Shown here: positions 39,473-49,200 of the stretch, piece after piece
Layout: the number at the start of each line of letters is the position of its first letter
How positions within the stretch are numbered: position 1 is the stretch's first letter
NCBI GenBank assembly: GCA_031549325.1
Contig: JAVBQA010000054.1
Location: 1 to 51,263, forward strand
Source of the DNA: JAJDGF01 sp031549325
GTDB taxonomy: Bacteria; Bacillota; Clostridia; Christensenellales; Aristaeellaceae
DNA: 51,263 nucleotides
Reading direction: 5' to 3'
Position numbers and translations under genes: made by a program
Notes under the pieces: generated by a model
The model's input: only the letters and a program-made list of their open reading frames with translations
What the model was told of the DNA's origin: nothing
Database searches by the model: none

Positions 39473-40444
39473 ATGCGCATCGGAAGGATCGAAGTCTCCG
39501 CCGGCGCTGGGCTGGCGCCCATGGCGGGCGTGACGGACGCCTGCTTTCGGCCGCTGTGCTTCGAGCAGGGCGCGGCGTTTGCCGTGTCCGAGATGCTCAG
39601 CGCCAAAGGGTATCTGCACATCTCGCGCAACGCCCGCGCGGTGGACGAGCTGCTGGAGAGGTCGCCGGACGAGGGCATTCTGGGCCTTCAGCTGTTCGGC
39701 CATGAGCCGGACGTGATGGCCGAGGCGGCGAACCAGCTGCAGGATTCCGGGTTTTCGTTCATCGACGTCAACATGGGCTGCCCCATGCACAAGATCGTGT
39801 CGGGCGGCGACGGCTCGGCGCTGCTGAGGAACCCGGCGCTGTGCGGGGAAATCGTCCGGGCGGTGGTCAGGCGCGTCTCGCTGCCGGTGACGGTAAAGAT
39901 CCGCGCGGGCTGGGACGCCGACAGCGTCAACGCGCCGCAGGTGGCCCGCATCGTGGAGGAAGCCGGGGCGGCCATGGTGGCGGTGCACGCCCGCACGCGG
40001 GATCAGTTCTACGCCGGGCATGCCGACTGGGCGGTGATCGGGGCGGTGAAGCGGGCGCTGGCCATCCCGGTTCTCGGCAACGGAGATGTCTTCTCGGGCG
40101 CGGACGCGCTGCGTTTGATCGCGCAGACTGGCTGCGACGCGGTCATGGTCGGGCGCGGCGCGCAGGGCAATCCGTGGATCTTTTCGGAGATCCGCGCGGC
40201 GCTGTCGGGGGAGCCGTATCAGCGGCCCGGCATGAGGGAACGCGTGAGCATGGCGCTTCGGCACATGGACGGCATGCGGCAGCGCCGGGGCGAGCGCGGC
40301 GCGCTGCTGGAGATGCGCAAGCACGTGGCGTGGTATCTGTCCGGCGCGCGCGGCACGGCCAGGCTGCGCGGCCAGATCAACCAACTCGCCAGCCTGGATC
40401 TGGTGCGGGCGGCGCTCAACGAGTACCTCAACGAATGCGAATGA
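39473..40444 (+). CDS. dusB: tRNA-dihydrouridine synthase (DusB type)
   Basis: A 323-residue flavin enzyme that reduces uridines of tRNA. The FMN barrel starts GLAPMAGVTDACFRPLC; the catalytic cysteine is in FIDVNMGCPMHKIVSGGDGSALL, and VAVHARTRDQFYAGHADW and VMVGRGAQGNPWIF are DUS marks. ATG 39473 is preferred; a TTG seven codons upstream lies in the terminator stem. It precedes the WalJ-like gene by 16 nt. In clostridia and bacilli dusB is usually near other tRNA or translation genes. Confidence 0.95.
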   Translation: MRIGRIEVSAGAGLAPMAGVTDACFRPLCFEQGAAFAVSEMLSAKGYLHISRNARAVDELLERSPDEGILGLQLFGHEPDVMAEAANQLQDSGFSFIDVNMGCPMHKIVSGGDGSALLRNPALCGEIVRAVVRRVSLPVTVKIRAGWDADSVNAPQVARIVEEAGAAMVAVHARTRDQFYAGHADWAVIGAVKRALAIPVLGNGDVFSGADALRLIAQTGCDAVMVGRGAQGNPWIFSEIRAALSGEPYQRPGMRERVSMALRHMDGMRQRRGERGALLEMRKHVAWYLSGARGTARLRGQINQLASLDLVRAALNEYLNECE

Positions 40445-40460
40445 AGAGGACACACAAGCC

Positions 40461-41279
40461 ATGCAGTTAACCTTCGCGCCGCTTTTGAGCGGCTCCAGCG
40501 GCAACGCGCTGTACGTGAGCGCGGGCGGCACCTGCGTTCTGGTGGACGCGGGCGTGTCGGCCGTGCGGCTGCTCCGGCAGATGGAGGCGGCGCGGCTGGA
40601 TCCGCGCCGGCTCAGCGCGATCCTGGTCACCCACGAGCACAGCGACCACGTGTCGGGCGTGGGCATCCTGTCACGCAAGCTGAACCTGCCGATCTACGCC
40701 ACCTGCGGCACCTGGCGCGCCATGAGCGGCAAGCTCGGCGCGATCAACCCGCAGAACGTGCGCGAGCTCTCGGCCGGCCAGGACTTTTACCTGGGGAACA
40801 TGAACGTGATGCCCTTTGAGATTCCCCACGACGCCGCCGAGCCGGTGGGCTACAGCTTTTCGGCGGGCGCCCTGAAGTGCTCTGTCGCCACCGACATCGG
40901 CTGCATCAAGGATGCTTGGATGGACGAGGTGTCGGGCAGCGACGTGCTGCTGCTGGAGGCCAACCACGACGTGGACATGCTCAAGGCCGGGCGTTACCCC
41001 TACGAGCTGAAAAAGCGCATTCTGGGGCGGCGGGGGCATCTGTCCAACGAGGACTGCGGCAAGGCCTGCGTGGAGCTACACGCGCGGGGGGTGCGCCACA
41101 TCATCCTGGGACACCTGAGCGCGGAAAACAACCTGCCGGAGCTGGCGCGGCTCACAGTCGAGAACGCGCTGCGCGGGGCGGGCATCGACCCGGGCGCCAT
41201 GCTGGGGCTGGACGTGGCCCGGCGCGACCGGCTGAGCACGGTGTATTCTTTGGATACGGGGGGCATGGCGGGTGAGTGA
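40461..41279 (+). CDS. MBL-fold metallohydrolase, WalJ/YycJ-like
   Basis: A 272-residue metallo-beta-lactamase-fold protein. It begins FAPLLSGSSGNALYVSAGGT, the usual WalJ start. The metal motif is THEHSDHVSG (His58, His60, Asp62, His63), with a further His in EIPHDAAEP, Asp in SVATDIGCI, and HIILGHLSAENN near the end. In Bacillus YycJ/WalJ acts as an exonuclease in DNA mismatch repair coordination; here the role is inferred. It overlaps the CPBP gene by 8 nt and shares an operon with rlmH, as in many Firmicutes (walJ and rlmH often lie together). Confidence 0.93.
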   Translation: MQLTFAPLLSGSSGNALYVSAGGTCVLVDAGVSAVRLLRQMEAARLDPRRLSAILVTHEHSDHVSGVGILSRKLNLPIYATCGTWRAMSGKLGAINPQNVRELSAGQDFYLGNMNVMPFEIPHDAAEPVGYSFSAGALKCSVATDIGCIKDAWMDEVSGSDVLLLEANHDVDMLKAGRYPYELKKRILGRRGHLSNEDCGKACVELHARGVRHIILGHLSAENNLPELARLTVENALRGAGIDPGAMLGLDVARRDRLSTVYSLDTGGMAGE

Positions 41280-42279
41280 CCGGGAGATCTTGGCGACCAC
41301 CATCGACGGCGAGTTCATCGACTGGCCGCGCCGCCCCACGACCATGGCGGCCTGCTCCATGTTCATGTTCGCCACGGTGGGCGTGGTGGCGCAGCCGGTG
41401 CTGGCCTGGCTCGTGCGGCTGCTGTGGCCGGGCTACGCCGTGTACATCTCGCCCAGCCTGGGCGTGCTGTGCCAGGTGCTGGCCATGCTGGTGCCCGTCT
41501 TGAGCTACCGCGCCGGACACCCGGGGGTGGACAGCTCGCTCAGGCTCAAGCCGCCCAAGGGCGGACAGCTGCTGATCGCCGCCGCGTGCGCCGTCGTGGG
41601 GCTGTTCCTGGCCGACAATCTGGGCACGCTGTGGCTGGTGTTCGTGCAGCTGATGGGCGCGCGCATCTCCGGCCCGACGGCGCTGGGCGGCGGCGTGTAT
41701 TCGATGGTCTACGCCATGTTTTGTCTGGCGCTGCTGCCCGCGATCTGTGAGGAGCTGCTGTTTCGCGGCGCGATCCTGGGCGCGTTTGAGCGGCGGGGCA
41801 CAAAGCACGCGCTGGCGCTCAGCACCGTGCTGTTCGCGCTGGCTCACGCCTCGGTCGAGGCGCTGCCCGTCCAGCTGCTGCTGGGCTTCGTGATGGGCTA
41901 TCTGGTCGTCAACGCCGACTCGATCTATGTGTCCATCCTCTACCACTTCGTGCACAACGCGGGCGTGGTCGCGCTGAGCACGCTGGGGTGGTCGCAGCTG
42001 AACACCATCCGGCCGGGCGAGCTGCTGTATCTGTCCATTGGCGGCGCTGCGGGCGTGGCGCTGCTGGCGCTGCGCGCGCTGATCCTGCTGGCTGTGCTGT
42101 GCGTGCTGCTGCTGGCGGCTTCGTCTGAACGGGAGAAGAGCGGCCGCCCGTTCGAGCGAGAGGGCCCGCTGGACAACGCGCCCATGCACTGGCGCGAACA
42201 GCTGGTGCTGATGTCGGGGGTGGTTGCGTCGAGCACGCTGCTGCTGATCAATGTGCTGAAGGCGATGAGGCTGGTATGA
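41272..42279 (+). CDS. CPBP-family intramembrane metalloprotease
   Basis: A 335-residue membrane protein with the CAAX/CPBP (Abi) protease core. It starts at GTG inside the end of the WalJ-like gene. About eight helices are visible. The glutamate motif is CEELLFRGAILGAFE (Glu160-Glu161, Arg165), the first His is in VLFALAHAS and the second in SILYHFVHNAGV, so all catalytic residues are present. The C-terminal part adds two further helices (GVALLALRALILLAVLCVLLL; then VLMSGVVASSTLLLINVL). It overlaps rlmH by 4 nt. Substrate unknown; some members process or confer immunity to peptides. Confidence 0.9.
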   Translation: MSDREILATTIDGEFIDWPRRPTTMAACSMFMFATVGVVAQPVLAWLVRLLWPGYAVYISPSLGVLCQVLAMLVPVLSYRAGHPGVDSSLRLKPPKGGQLLIAAACAVVGLFLADNLGTLWLVFVQLMGARISGPTALGGGVYSMVYAMFCLALLPAICEELLFRGAILGAFERRGTKHALALSTVLFALAHASVEALPVQLLLGFVMGYLVVNADSIYVSILYHFVHNAGVVALSTLGWSQLNTIRPGELLYLSIGGAAGVALLALRALILLAVLCVLLLAASSEREKSGRPFEREGPLDNAPMHWREQLVLMSGVVASSTLLLINVLKAMRLV

Positions 42280-42752
42280 ATGCGCAGGTTTTGTGCGTCG
42301 GCAAGCTGAAGGAAAACTGGCAGCGCGAGGGCTGCGCCGAGTATCTGAAGCGGCTGTCGCGCTACGGCTCGGTCGAGGTGATCGAAATTCCCGACCAGCC
42401 GGAGCCCGCCAGGCCCAGCGAGGCGCTGGAGAAGCAGGTGCTCGAAAAAGAGGGCGCCGAGCTGCTTCGGCGCATCCGGGACGCCGACTATGTGGTGGCG
42501 CTGTGCATCGATGGCGAAGCGCCGGACTCGCCGGGGCTCGCCCGGAAGCTGGACGAGTGGCGGGCGATGGGGCGGCGCACGGTGTTCGTGATCGGCGGCT
42601 CGCTGGGGCTGTCTCCCGAGGTGCAAAGGCGCGCCGATTGCCGCCTGTCCTTCTCGAAGCTGACCTTTCCGCACCCGCTGATGCGCGTGATTCTGCTCGA
42701 ACAGCTGTACCGCGCCGCCAAGATCGCGGCGGGTGAAAGGTACCACAAATAA
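42276..42752 (+). CDS. rlmH: 23S rRNA pseudouridine-1915 N3-methyltransferase RlmH
   Basis: A 158-residue SPOUT methyltransferase that methylates pseudouridine 1915 of 23S rRNA in helix 69. It shows VLCVGKLKENWQREGCAEYLKRL, VALCIDGE, TVFVIGGSLGLSPEV and LTFPHPLMRVILLEQLYRA, all typical. The length matches the family. It is coupled to the CPBP gene (ATGA) and followed by a small membrane protein. Confidence 0.97.
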   Translation: MNAQVLCVGKLKENWQREGCAEYLKRLSRYGSVEVIEIPDQPEPARPSEALEKQVLEKEGAELLRRIRDADYVVALCIDGEAPDSPGLARKLDEWRAMGRRTVFVIGGSLGLSPEVQRRADCRLSFSKLTFPHPLMRVILLEQLYRAAKIAAGERYHK

Positions 42753-42764
42753 GGGGGGATTCTG

Positions 42765-43139
42765 ATGGGCAAGATGTTCCGAAAGGGCGCGGATGAGGAC
42801 CGGATCGACACGTGGATCGCGCTGGGCGTCGCGCTGGCAACGCTGGCCCTTGTCTGGCTGGGGCCGCTGAATTGGAGCATTTTGGCGTGGGTGGCGCTGG
42901 GCGTGGCGACCGGAGCGTTTGTCCGCACGCTGATGAGGCGGCGGTTTCGGATCAACCGCGTCATCGATCTGCCCTTCCCGCTGTTCATGGCGCTGTGCGT
43001 GTGGCTGCCCTTTCCGTGGAGCGGCGCGCTGGCCACCGCGCTGTTTCTTGTGTTTTTGGCGCTGATGCGCAAGGCGCTCGCGGACGCCATGCTGCCCGTG
43101 CGCGCCTATTTCGTGCGCGCAAAGTCGCAGCGCCAATAG
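42765..43139 (+). CDS. Small hypothetical membrane protein
   Basis: A 124-residue protein with two to four hydrophobic helices (IDTWIALGVALATLALVWLG, LNWSILAWVALGVATGAFV, LPFPLFMALCVWLPFPW and ATALFLVFLALMR) and basic ends. I recognise no family. It has GGGGGG about seven nt upstream of the ATG and follows rlmH by 12 nt. It is the last gene before the promoter of the cyclic glucan synthase. It might be part of the housekeeping operon or belong to the envelope. Confidence 0.7.
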   Translation: MGKMFRKGADEDRIDTWIALGVALATLALVWLGPLNWSILAWVALGVATGAFVRTLMRRRFRINRVIDLPFPLFMALCVWLPFPWSGALATALFLVFLALMRKALADAMLPVRAYFVRAKSQRQ

Positions 43140-43168
43140 GAAGCACCCGCCCCCGCAAATCCACACAA

Positions 43169-43199
43169 TTGCATACACTTCCGGTCGTTTGCCCATAAT
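43169..43199 (+). promoter_or_regulatory. Putative promoter of the cyclic glucan synthase
   Basis: TTGCAT (43169-43174), 19-nt spacer, CATAAT (43194-43199); only ~35 nt separate the -10 from ATG 43235, which has AGGAG seven nt upstream. Confidence 0.5.
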
Positions 43200-43234
43200 A
43201 GGCAGACGATTTTTTTCATGTTAGGAGCGATTTG

Positions 43235-46200
43235 ATGATGCGCTTTCGGCGCAGCGCAAGGCTCGGCCAACCCCTGCGGCGCGACGTGCCGCTGGACGAG
43301 CAGGCGATGATTGCATACGCGCGCACGCTGGCCCAGGCCCTGAAGATCGACGGCGCGGCCCACCTGCGCATGCGCGCCATCCGGCCCAGCGCGCTGCGGC
43401 GGCTGAGCGAGGAGGCGCACGGATTGACCGGCCCCGAGACCGCCGGAACCCCCGCCATGGAGTGGCTGATGGACAACGCGCGGCTGATCGAGAGCCAGAT
43501 GCACACGCTGTGCGCCGACAAGGGCGAGCGGCTGCCCGCCGCCCAGGGCGTGCCGCGCATCCAGCTGCTGATGCGCGAGCTGGTGAAACATGGCGACGCG
43601 CTGGTGGACAAGGCTCGATTGATGGGCACGCTGCAAGCGTTCGACGAGGTGGTGCCGCTGCGCATGGCCGAGCTGTGGGCGGCGCCGAGCGCGCTGAAGG
43701 CGGAGCTGTGCGCGGCGTTTGTGTCGGTGGGCGAGCAGGTGTTGCTGGCCCAGCGCGAGCGCTTGGCTGCCGAGGAATGGGTCCGGCTGGGCGCGCACCC
43801 GGACGGCATCCGTCAGAACCGCCGCTCGAACACCTTTTACGAGCGCGCGCTGCAGCTGATGCACGAACAGGAATCGCCCCAGTCCCGGCGGATGCTCGAG
43901 GATTGGCTGGAGCGCCATGAAGCGGGCGCGGGCGCCGCCATCCAGCTGGCCCACGCCGATCAGGCGCTGAGCAGGCTGCTGCTCAGCAACATCATGAACA
44001 CCATCCGCATGCTGGACGCGCTCGACTGGCTGAAGTGCTTCGAGGCGCTCAGCCGCACCGAGCACCAGCTGCGCGAGGATCCGGCGGGCACCTATCCGCG
44101 CATGGATGAGGACTCGCGAAGCTGCGTTCGCAACCAGCTCGCAAAAATGGCGCGCTCCGCCGACCTGTCCGAGATCACCGTAGCGCGCCAGGCGGTGGGC
44201 TGCGCGCTGCACGCCGAGGGGGAACTGAAGCGCAACGTGTGCTGGTGGCTGTACGACGACGAGGGCCGCGTTGAGCTCATGCGCGCACTGGACGCGGGCG
44301 ATGTGCCCATCAGGAAGCTGGTGCCCGATCCGCAGGGCTCGCTGTATCTGGGGTTCGTCGTCCTGCTGGGCCTGGCCTTTTTTGCGCTGTTCTTTGAAAC
44401 CACGCGCAACTTCCTGTTCGCGCTGATCGCGCTGCCGCTGTGCTGGTGCTACGCCGCCCAGCTCATCAACCACATCAGCGCGCGGCTGGTGAGGCCGGTG
44501 CCGCTGCTGAAGCTGTCCGTCGAGCACACGCCCGACGCGCTGCGCACGCTGATTGTGATCCCAGCGCTGCTGAGCTCGGAGGCGCGCGCCCGGGAGACGC
44601 TGGAGCAGCTGATGGCGCTGGGATGCCAGCAGCGGGACGACAACATCGACCTGCTGCTGCTGGGCGATTTCCGCGACGGCCCGAACCTTGAAGAGGCGGA
44701 CGATCTGACGATTCTGGCGCTGGTCAAGCGCGAAATCAAAAAAATGAACGAGCGGGCCGGGCGCGAACAGTTTTTTTATCTGCACCGGCACCGCGCGCCC
44801 TGCGAGACCCAGGACAACTACATGGGGCACGAGCGCAAGCGCGGCGCGCTGATGGCGCTGAACCAGCTGCTGCTGACGGGGGAGAGCAGCTTCGGCGCCG
44901 AAGGCGCGGCGGCCGGGCGGCTGCACGCGCGCGGCTATGTGTACGTGCTGTCGCTGGACGCGGGCACGCTGATGCTGCCCGGCACCACCCAGCGCATGAT
45001 CGGCGCCATGGCGCACCCGCTGAACGCGCGGCGCTTTGTGGACGGCGCGCGGCGGGGCTACGCGCTGCTGCAGCCGAGGATGGAGCACGCGCAGCTTGAA
45101 AGACCGTCCCGGTTCGCGCGGCTGCTGGGCGGTCAGATCGGCGTGGACAGCTACCCGTCCTGCGTGTCCGAAGTCTATCAGGACCTGATCGGCCAGGGCG
45201 TCTTCGGGGGCAAGGGCATCTACGACCTGCGCGCCTTCCACGAGGCGCTCCAGGGCAAGCTGCCCGACGGCGCGATTCTGAGCCATGACCTGCTGGAGGG
45301 GCTCATCGCCGGCGCGGGAACGCTGTGCGACGTGGCGCTGTACGACGCGTTTCCCAAAACCCCCAGCGGCTACTTCAGCCGCATGAACCGCTGGACGCGG
45401 GGCGACTGGCAGCTGATCCCGTTCATCGGGCGGCTGGGGCTGTCCAGGTTCGCCCGGTATCTGATGATCGACAACCTGCGGCGCAGCCTGTCGCCCGTGG
45501 CGGCGCTGGCGATGATGCTGGTGGGCATGTGGGCGAACAACGGCGCGGCGATTCTGATCGGGTTGCTGTATCCGTTCGTGCCTGTGATGCTGTGCCTGCC
45601 GCATGTCGACAAGAATTCCTGGGCCTCGGCGGCGCTCCGGCTGTCGCTGCTGCCCATTGAGTGTTACCAGCTTTTGGACGCCTCGCTGCGCACGCTGCAC
45701 CGGCTGTATGTCAGCAAGAAGCGTCTGCTCAGCTGGATCACGGCTGCCGACGCCGAGAAGGACAAGGCCGGGGTCATGCTCAGCCTGCCCGGGCGAGTGG
45801 TCTCTCTGCTGATGCTGCCCGCGCTGGTGCACCCGGGGCTGTTTCCGCTGCTGGTCGGGCTGTGGATGCTGTTTCTGACGCCCAGCCTGCAGCTGCAGGA
45901 CGACGGCACGGCGTCCGCGTTCGACACCTACGAGCAGGTCACGCTGAGCCAGCTGGCCAAGGACACCTGGCGTTTCTTCGAGACGCAGGTGCCTGTCGCC
46001 GGCAACGGGCTGCCGCCCGACAACCTGCAGCTGAACCCGGCCGTCGGCGCGGCGCGGCGCACATCGCCCACCAACATCGGGCTTTACCTGACAAGCTGCC
46101 TGGCGGCGCACCGGCTGGAGGCGCTGGATCACGAGCAAATGCTCATGCGCATGCAGGCCACTGTGGAGACATTGGAAAAGCTGGACAAGTGGAATGGCCA

Positions 46201-49200
46201 GCTGTTCAACTGGTACGACATCGACACGCTGCAGCCGCTGCGCCCGCGCTATGTCTCGAGCGTGGATGGCGGCAATCTGGCGGCCTGCCTGCTGGCCTGC
46301 GCGGCGGCCATTGAGAAGCGCGCGGAGGCGCTCTCCCGGCGCATGGAAGCGCTGGTGTCGGCCATGCAGTTTCGGGAGCTGTTCGACGAGCAGCGCAAGC
46401 TCTTCGTGATCGGCGTGGATGTGGAGCACGAGCGGCTGTCCGGCGCGCATTACGACCTGCTGGCCAGTGAGTCGCGCATTCTGAGCTTTGTGGCGATGGC
46501 GCTCGGGCAGGCGCCGGTGAAGCACTGGCCCAGGCTGGGGCGCGCCCAGAGCCACCTGCACCACGGCCAGGCGCTGACCTCCTGGAGCGGCACCATGTTT
46601 GAATACCTGATGCCTGAGCTATTCTTGAAAACGCCCGAGCAGTCCATGCTGGGGGCGACCAACCGCGCCGTGGTGCGGGTGCAGAAGGACAAGGGGGGCT
46701 CCATGCCCTGGGGCGTCAGCGAGTCGGGCTACAACGCGTTCGACCTGCAGATGAACTACCAGTATCGCGCCTTTGGGCTGCCCGAGCTGTCGCTTCGGGG
46801 CGAGTCTTACGAGCGCGTGATCGCGCCCTACGCGTCGCTGCTGGCGCTGCCCATCGAGCCCAAGGCCGTGCTGCGCAACCTGCAGCGCATGAAAGACATG
46901 GGTTTGTGGGGCGAGTACGGCTTCTACGAGGCGGTGGACTGTGCGCCCAGCCGCGTGGAGCGGGGCGAGAGCTACCACATCGTCAAGAGCTTCATGGCGC
47001 ACCATCAGGGCATGATCCTGTGCGCGCTGTTCAACGCGCTGAAAAATGACGAGCTGGCCCGCCACTTCATGAACCGGCCCGAGGTGCGCGCGCTGCTGCT
47101 GCTGCTGTGCGAGAAGCAGCCTAGGCGCGTGCGGAGCAGAGAGCACAAGCCCATGGGGCGGCTGGAGAAGCGCCAGAAGCTGCTGGTGCGGCCCGCCCGC
47201 ACCGGCGCGGCGGGGCTGGATGTGCCGGACACGCACCTGCTGTACGGCGGCGGGGGCACCTGTCTGCTCAGCGCCGACGGGCGTTCCCTGCTGCGGGTGA
47301 ACGGCGTGATGGCGAACCGCTGGCAGCTGGCTTCGGGCGGCGAGGACGACGGGCTGTTCGTGCACATACGGCTGATCGGAAAAAACCTGCGCTTTTTGGC
47401 CAACGGCGGACAGAGCGGGGGCAACCGGCTCACCAGGCGCGTCAACTTTGACGTGGGCAGCGCCAGCTGGACCACCCGCGCGGACGAGCTGGAGGTTCGC
47501 TGCATTCAGTGCGTGTCGCCCGAGGATGGCGCGCTGGTTCAGCAGATCGCGCTGCAAAACCAGTCCGAAAAACCGCTGAAGCTGGAGCTGACCAGCTGCT
47601 TCGCGGTGGCGCTGGCGTCCCAGGCCGACATGCAGGCCCACCCGGTGTTTCAGAATCTGTTTGTCGAGAGCGCCACGGCGGGCGAGCACGCGCTGGTGTT
47701 CCGCCGCCGCCCGCGCGACGAGAAAGCCACGCCGCTGCTGGTGCATCTGTTGTTTGGCGGCAAGGGCGACGCGGTGTCCCGCGAGAGCGACCTTTCACAG
47801 TTGATCGGGCGCGAGGGCTCGCTGAGCAATCCGTTTGGGTTGGCCAAAAAGCTGAGCGGCACGGTGGGCCGGGTGCTGGATCCGTGCTCGGCGCTGCGGA
47901 TCAAGCTGGTGCTGGCGCCGGGCGAAAAGCGCGAGCTGGGCTTCGCCATCGGGCTGGCCGAGGACGACGAGCGCGCCGTTCTTTTGATCAACCGCTACGC
48001 GGGCGACGCCGCCCGCCGCGCGCTGGCGCTCGCGCAGACCCAGGCCCGCGCTATGCTGGACTTTTTGAACATCAGCGGCACGCGCCACCAGCTGCTGCAG
48101 CGCGGCGCGGCGTTTCTGCACTGGCCGAGGCTGCGCTTCCTGATGGACGAGGGGCCGGTGTCCTGTTCCATCAGCGCGCTGTGGCCGCTGGGGGTGTCGG
48201 GGGATCTGCCCATCATCGCGGCGTTTATCGGCGGAAAGGATCAGCTTGAGCTGGCCCGCGAGGCGGTGCGCGCCCATGAGTTCTACCGGGTGATGGGCGT
48301 GTGGTGCGACCTGCTGCTGATCAACGACTACGGCAACAACTACGAGCAGCCGGTGCGCGATGGGCTGCGTGATCTGGTGGCCAACAGCCACCTGCGCGAG
48401 CTGACGTCTGAACCCGGCGGCGTGTTCGTGCTCGAAGGCGCAACCTTGCAGGCCACCCAGCGCCAGCTGATCCGGGCGGTGGCCTCCATCGCGCTGATCG
48501 GCGACGAAGGCCCTCTGAACACGCAGCTGTCCCGGCGGCTGGGCAAGGCCGAACCGCTGCCCGAGCGCGCGCACAGCGCGCCGCCCGAACCGCCCGCAAA
48601 AACCGCGCCCGGCGCGCAGAACGGCTGGGGCGCATTCACCAGGGACGGCGGCTACATGATCGAGCTGCAGCCCGGCAAGCCAACGCCCGCGCCCTGGTGC
48701 AACGTGCTCGCCAATCCGCATTTCGGCACGCTCATCACCGAGCGGGGCGGAGGGTTTAGCTGGCAGGGCAGCAGCCGGTTCGGGCGGCTGACCCCGTTTG
48801 GCAACAGCCCGCTGAAGGAGGGTTTTTCCGAGCGGCTGTTTGTGCGCCTGTCCGGCCAGCGCATTCCGCTGTTGCCCGAGCCGGGCGCGAAGTTCGCGTT
48901 CCGCGTGGTTCACCGCCCGGGAGAGACCCGGTTCGAGTCGGCCTTTCACGGGCTGAGCTGGCGCGTGTCGGTGTTTGTGGATCCGGAGCGGCCGCTGAAG
49001 TGCAGCCTGATTGAGCTCAAGAACACCACCGAAAAGGCGGTTTCTGTGCGCTTGGAGGCGGAGCTGGAGTTTCTGATGGGCGCCTCTGCCGACGACGCGC
49101 GGCTGACGCGCGCCGCCCGGGAGGGCGGCATGCTCCTCGCGCGCGGCGCCATGGGCGGCGTCGGGTTTTTCGAGCTGCCCGAGGCGGAGCAGCAGATAGA

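Noticed and set aside
41272..42279. Bacteriocin immunity or abortive-infection role for the CPBP protein
   Set aside because: The family name Abi suggests it, but no bacteriocin or defence gene is near and it lies in a housekeeping operon; only protease family membership is supported.
43106..46564. 1152-codon minus-strand frame opposite the glucan synthase, and a 623-codon one at 47795-49666
   Set aside because: Gln/Arg/His-rich shadow products; the plus-strand frame carries GT84 and GH94 motifs throughout.
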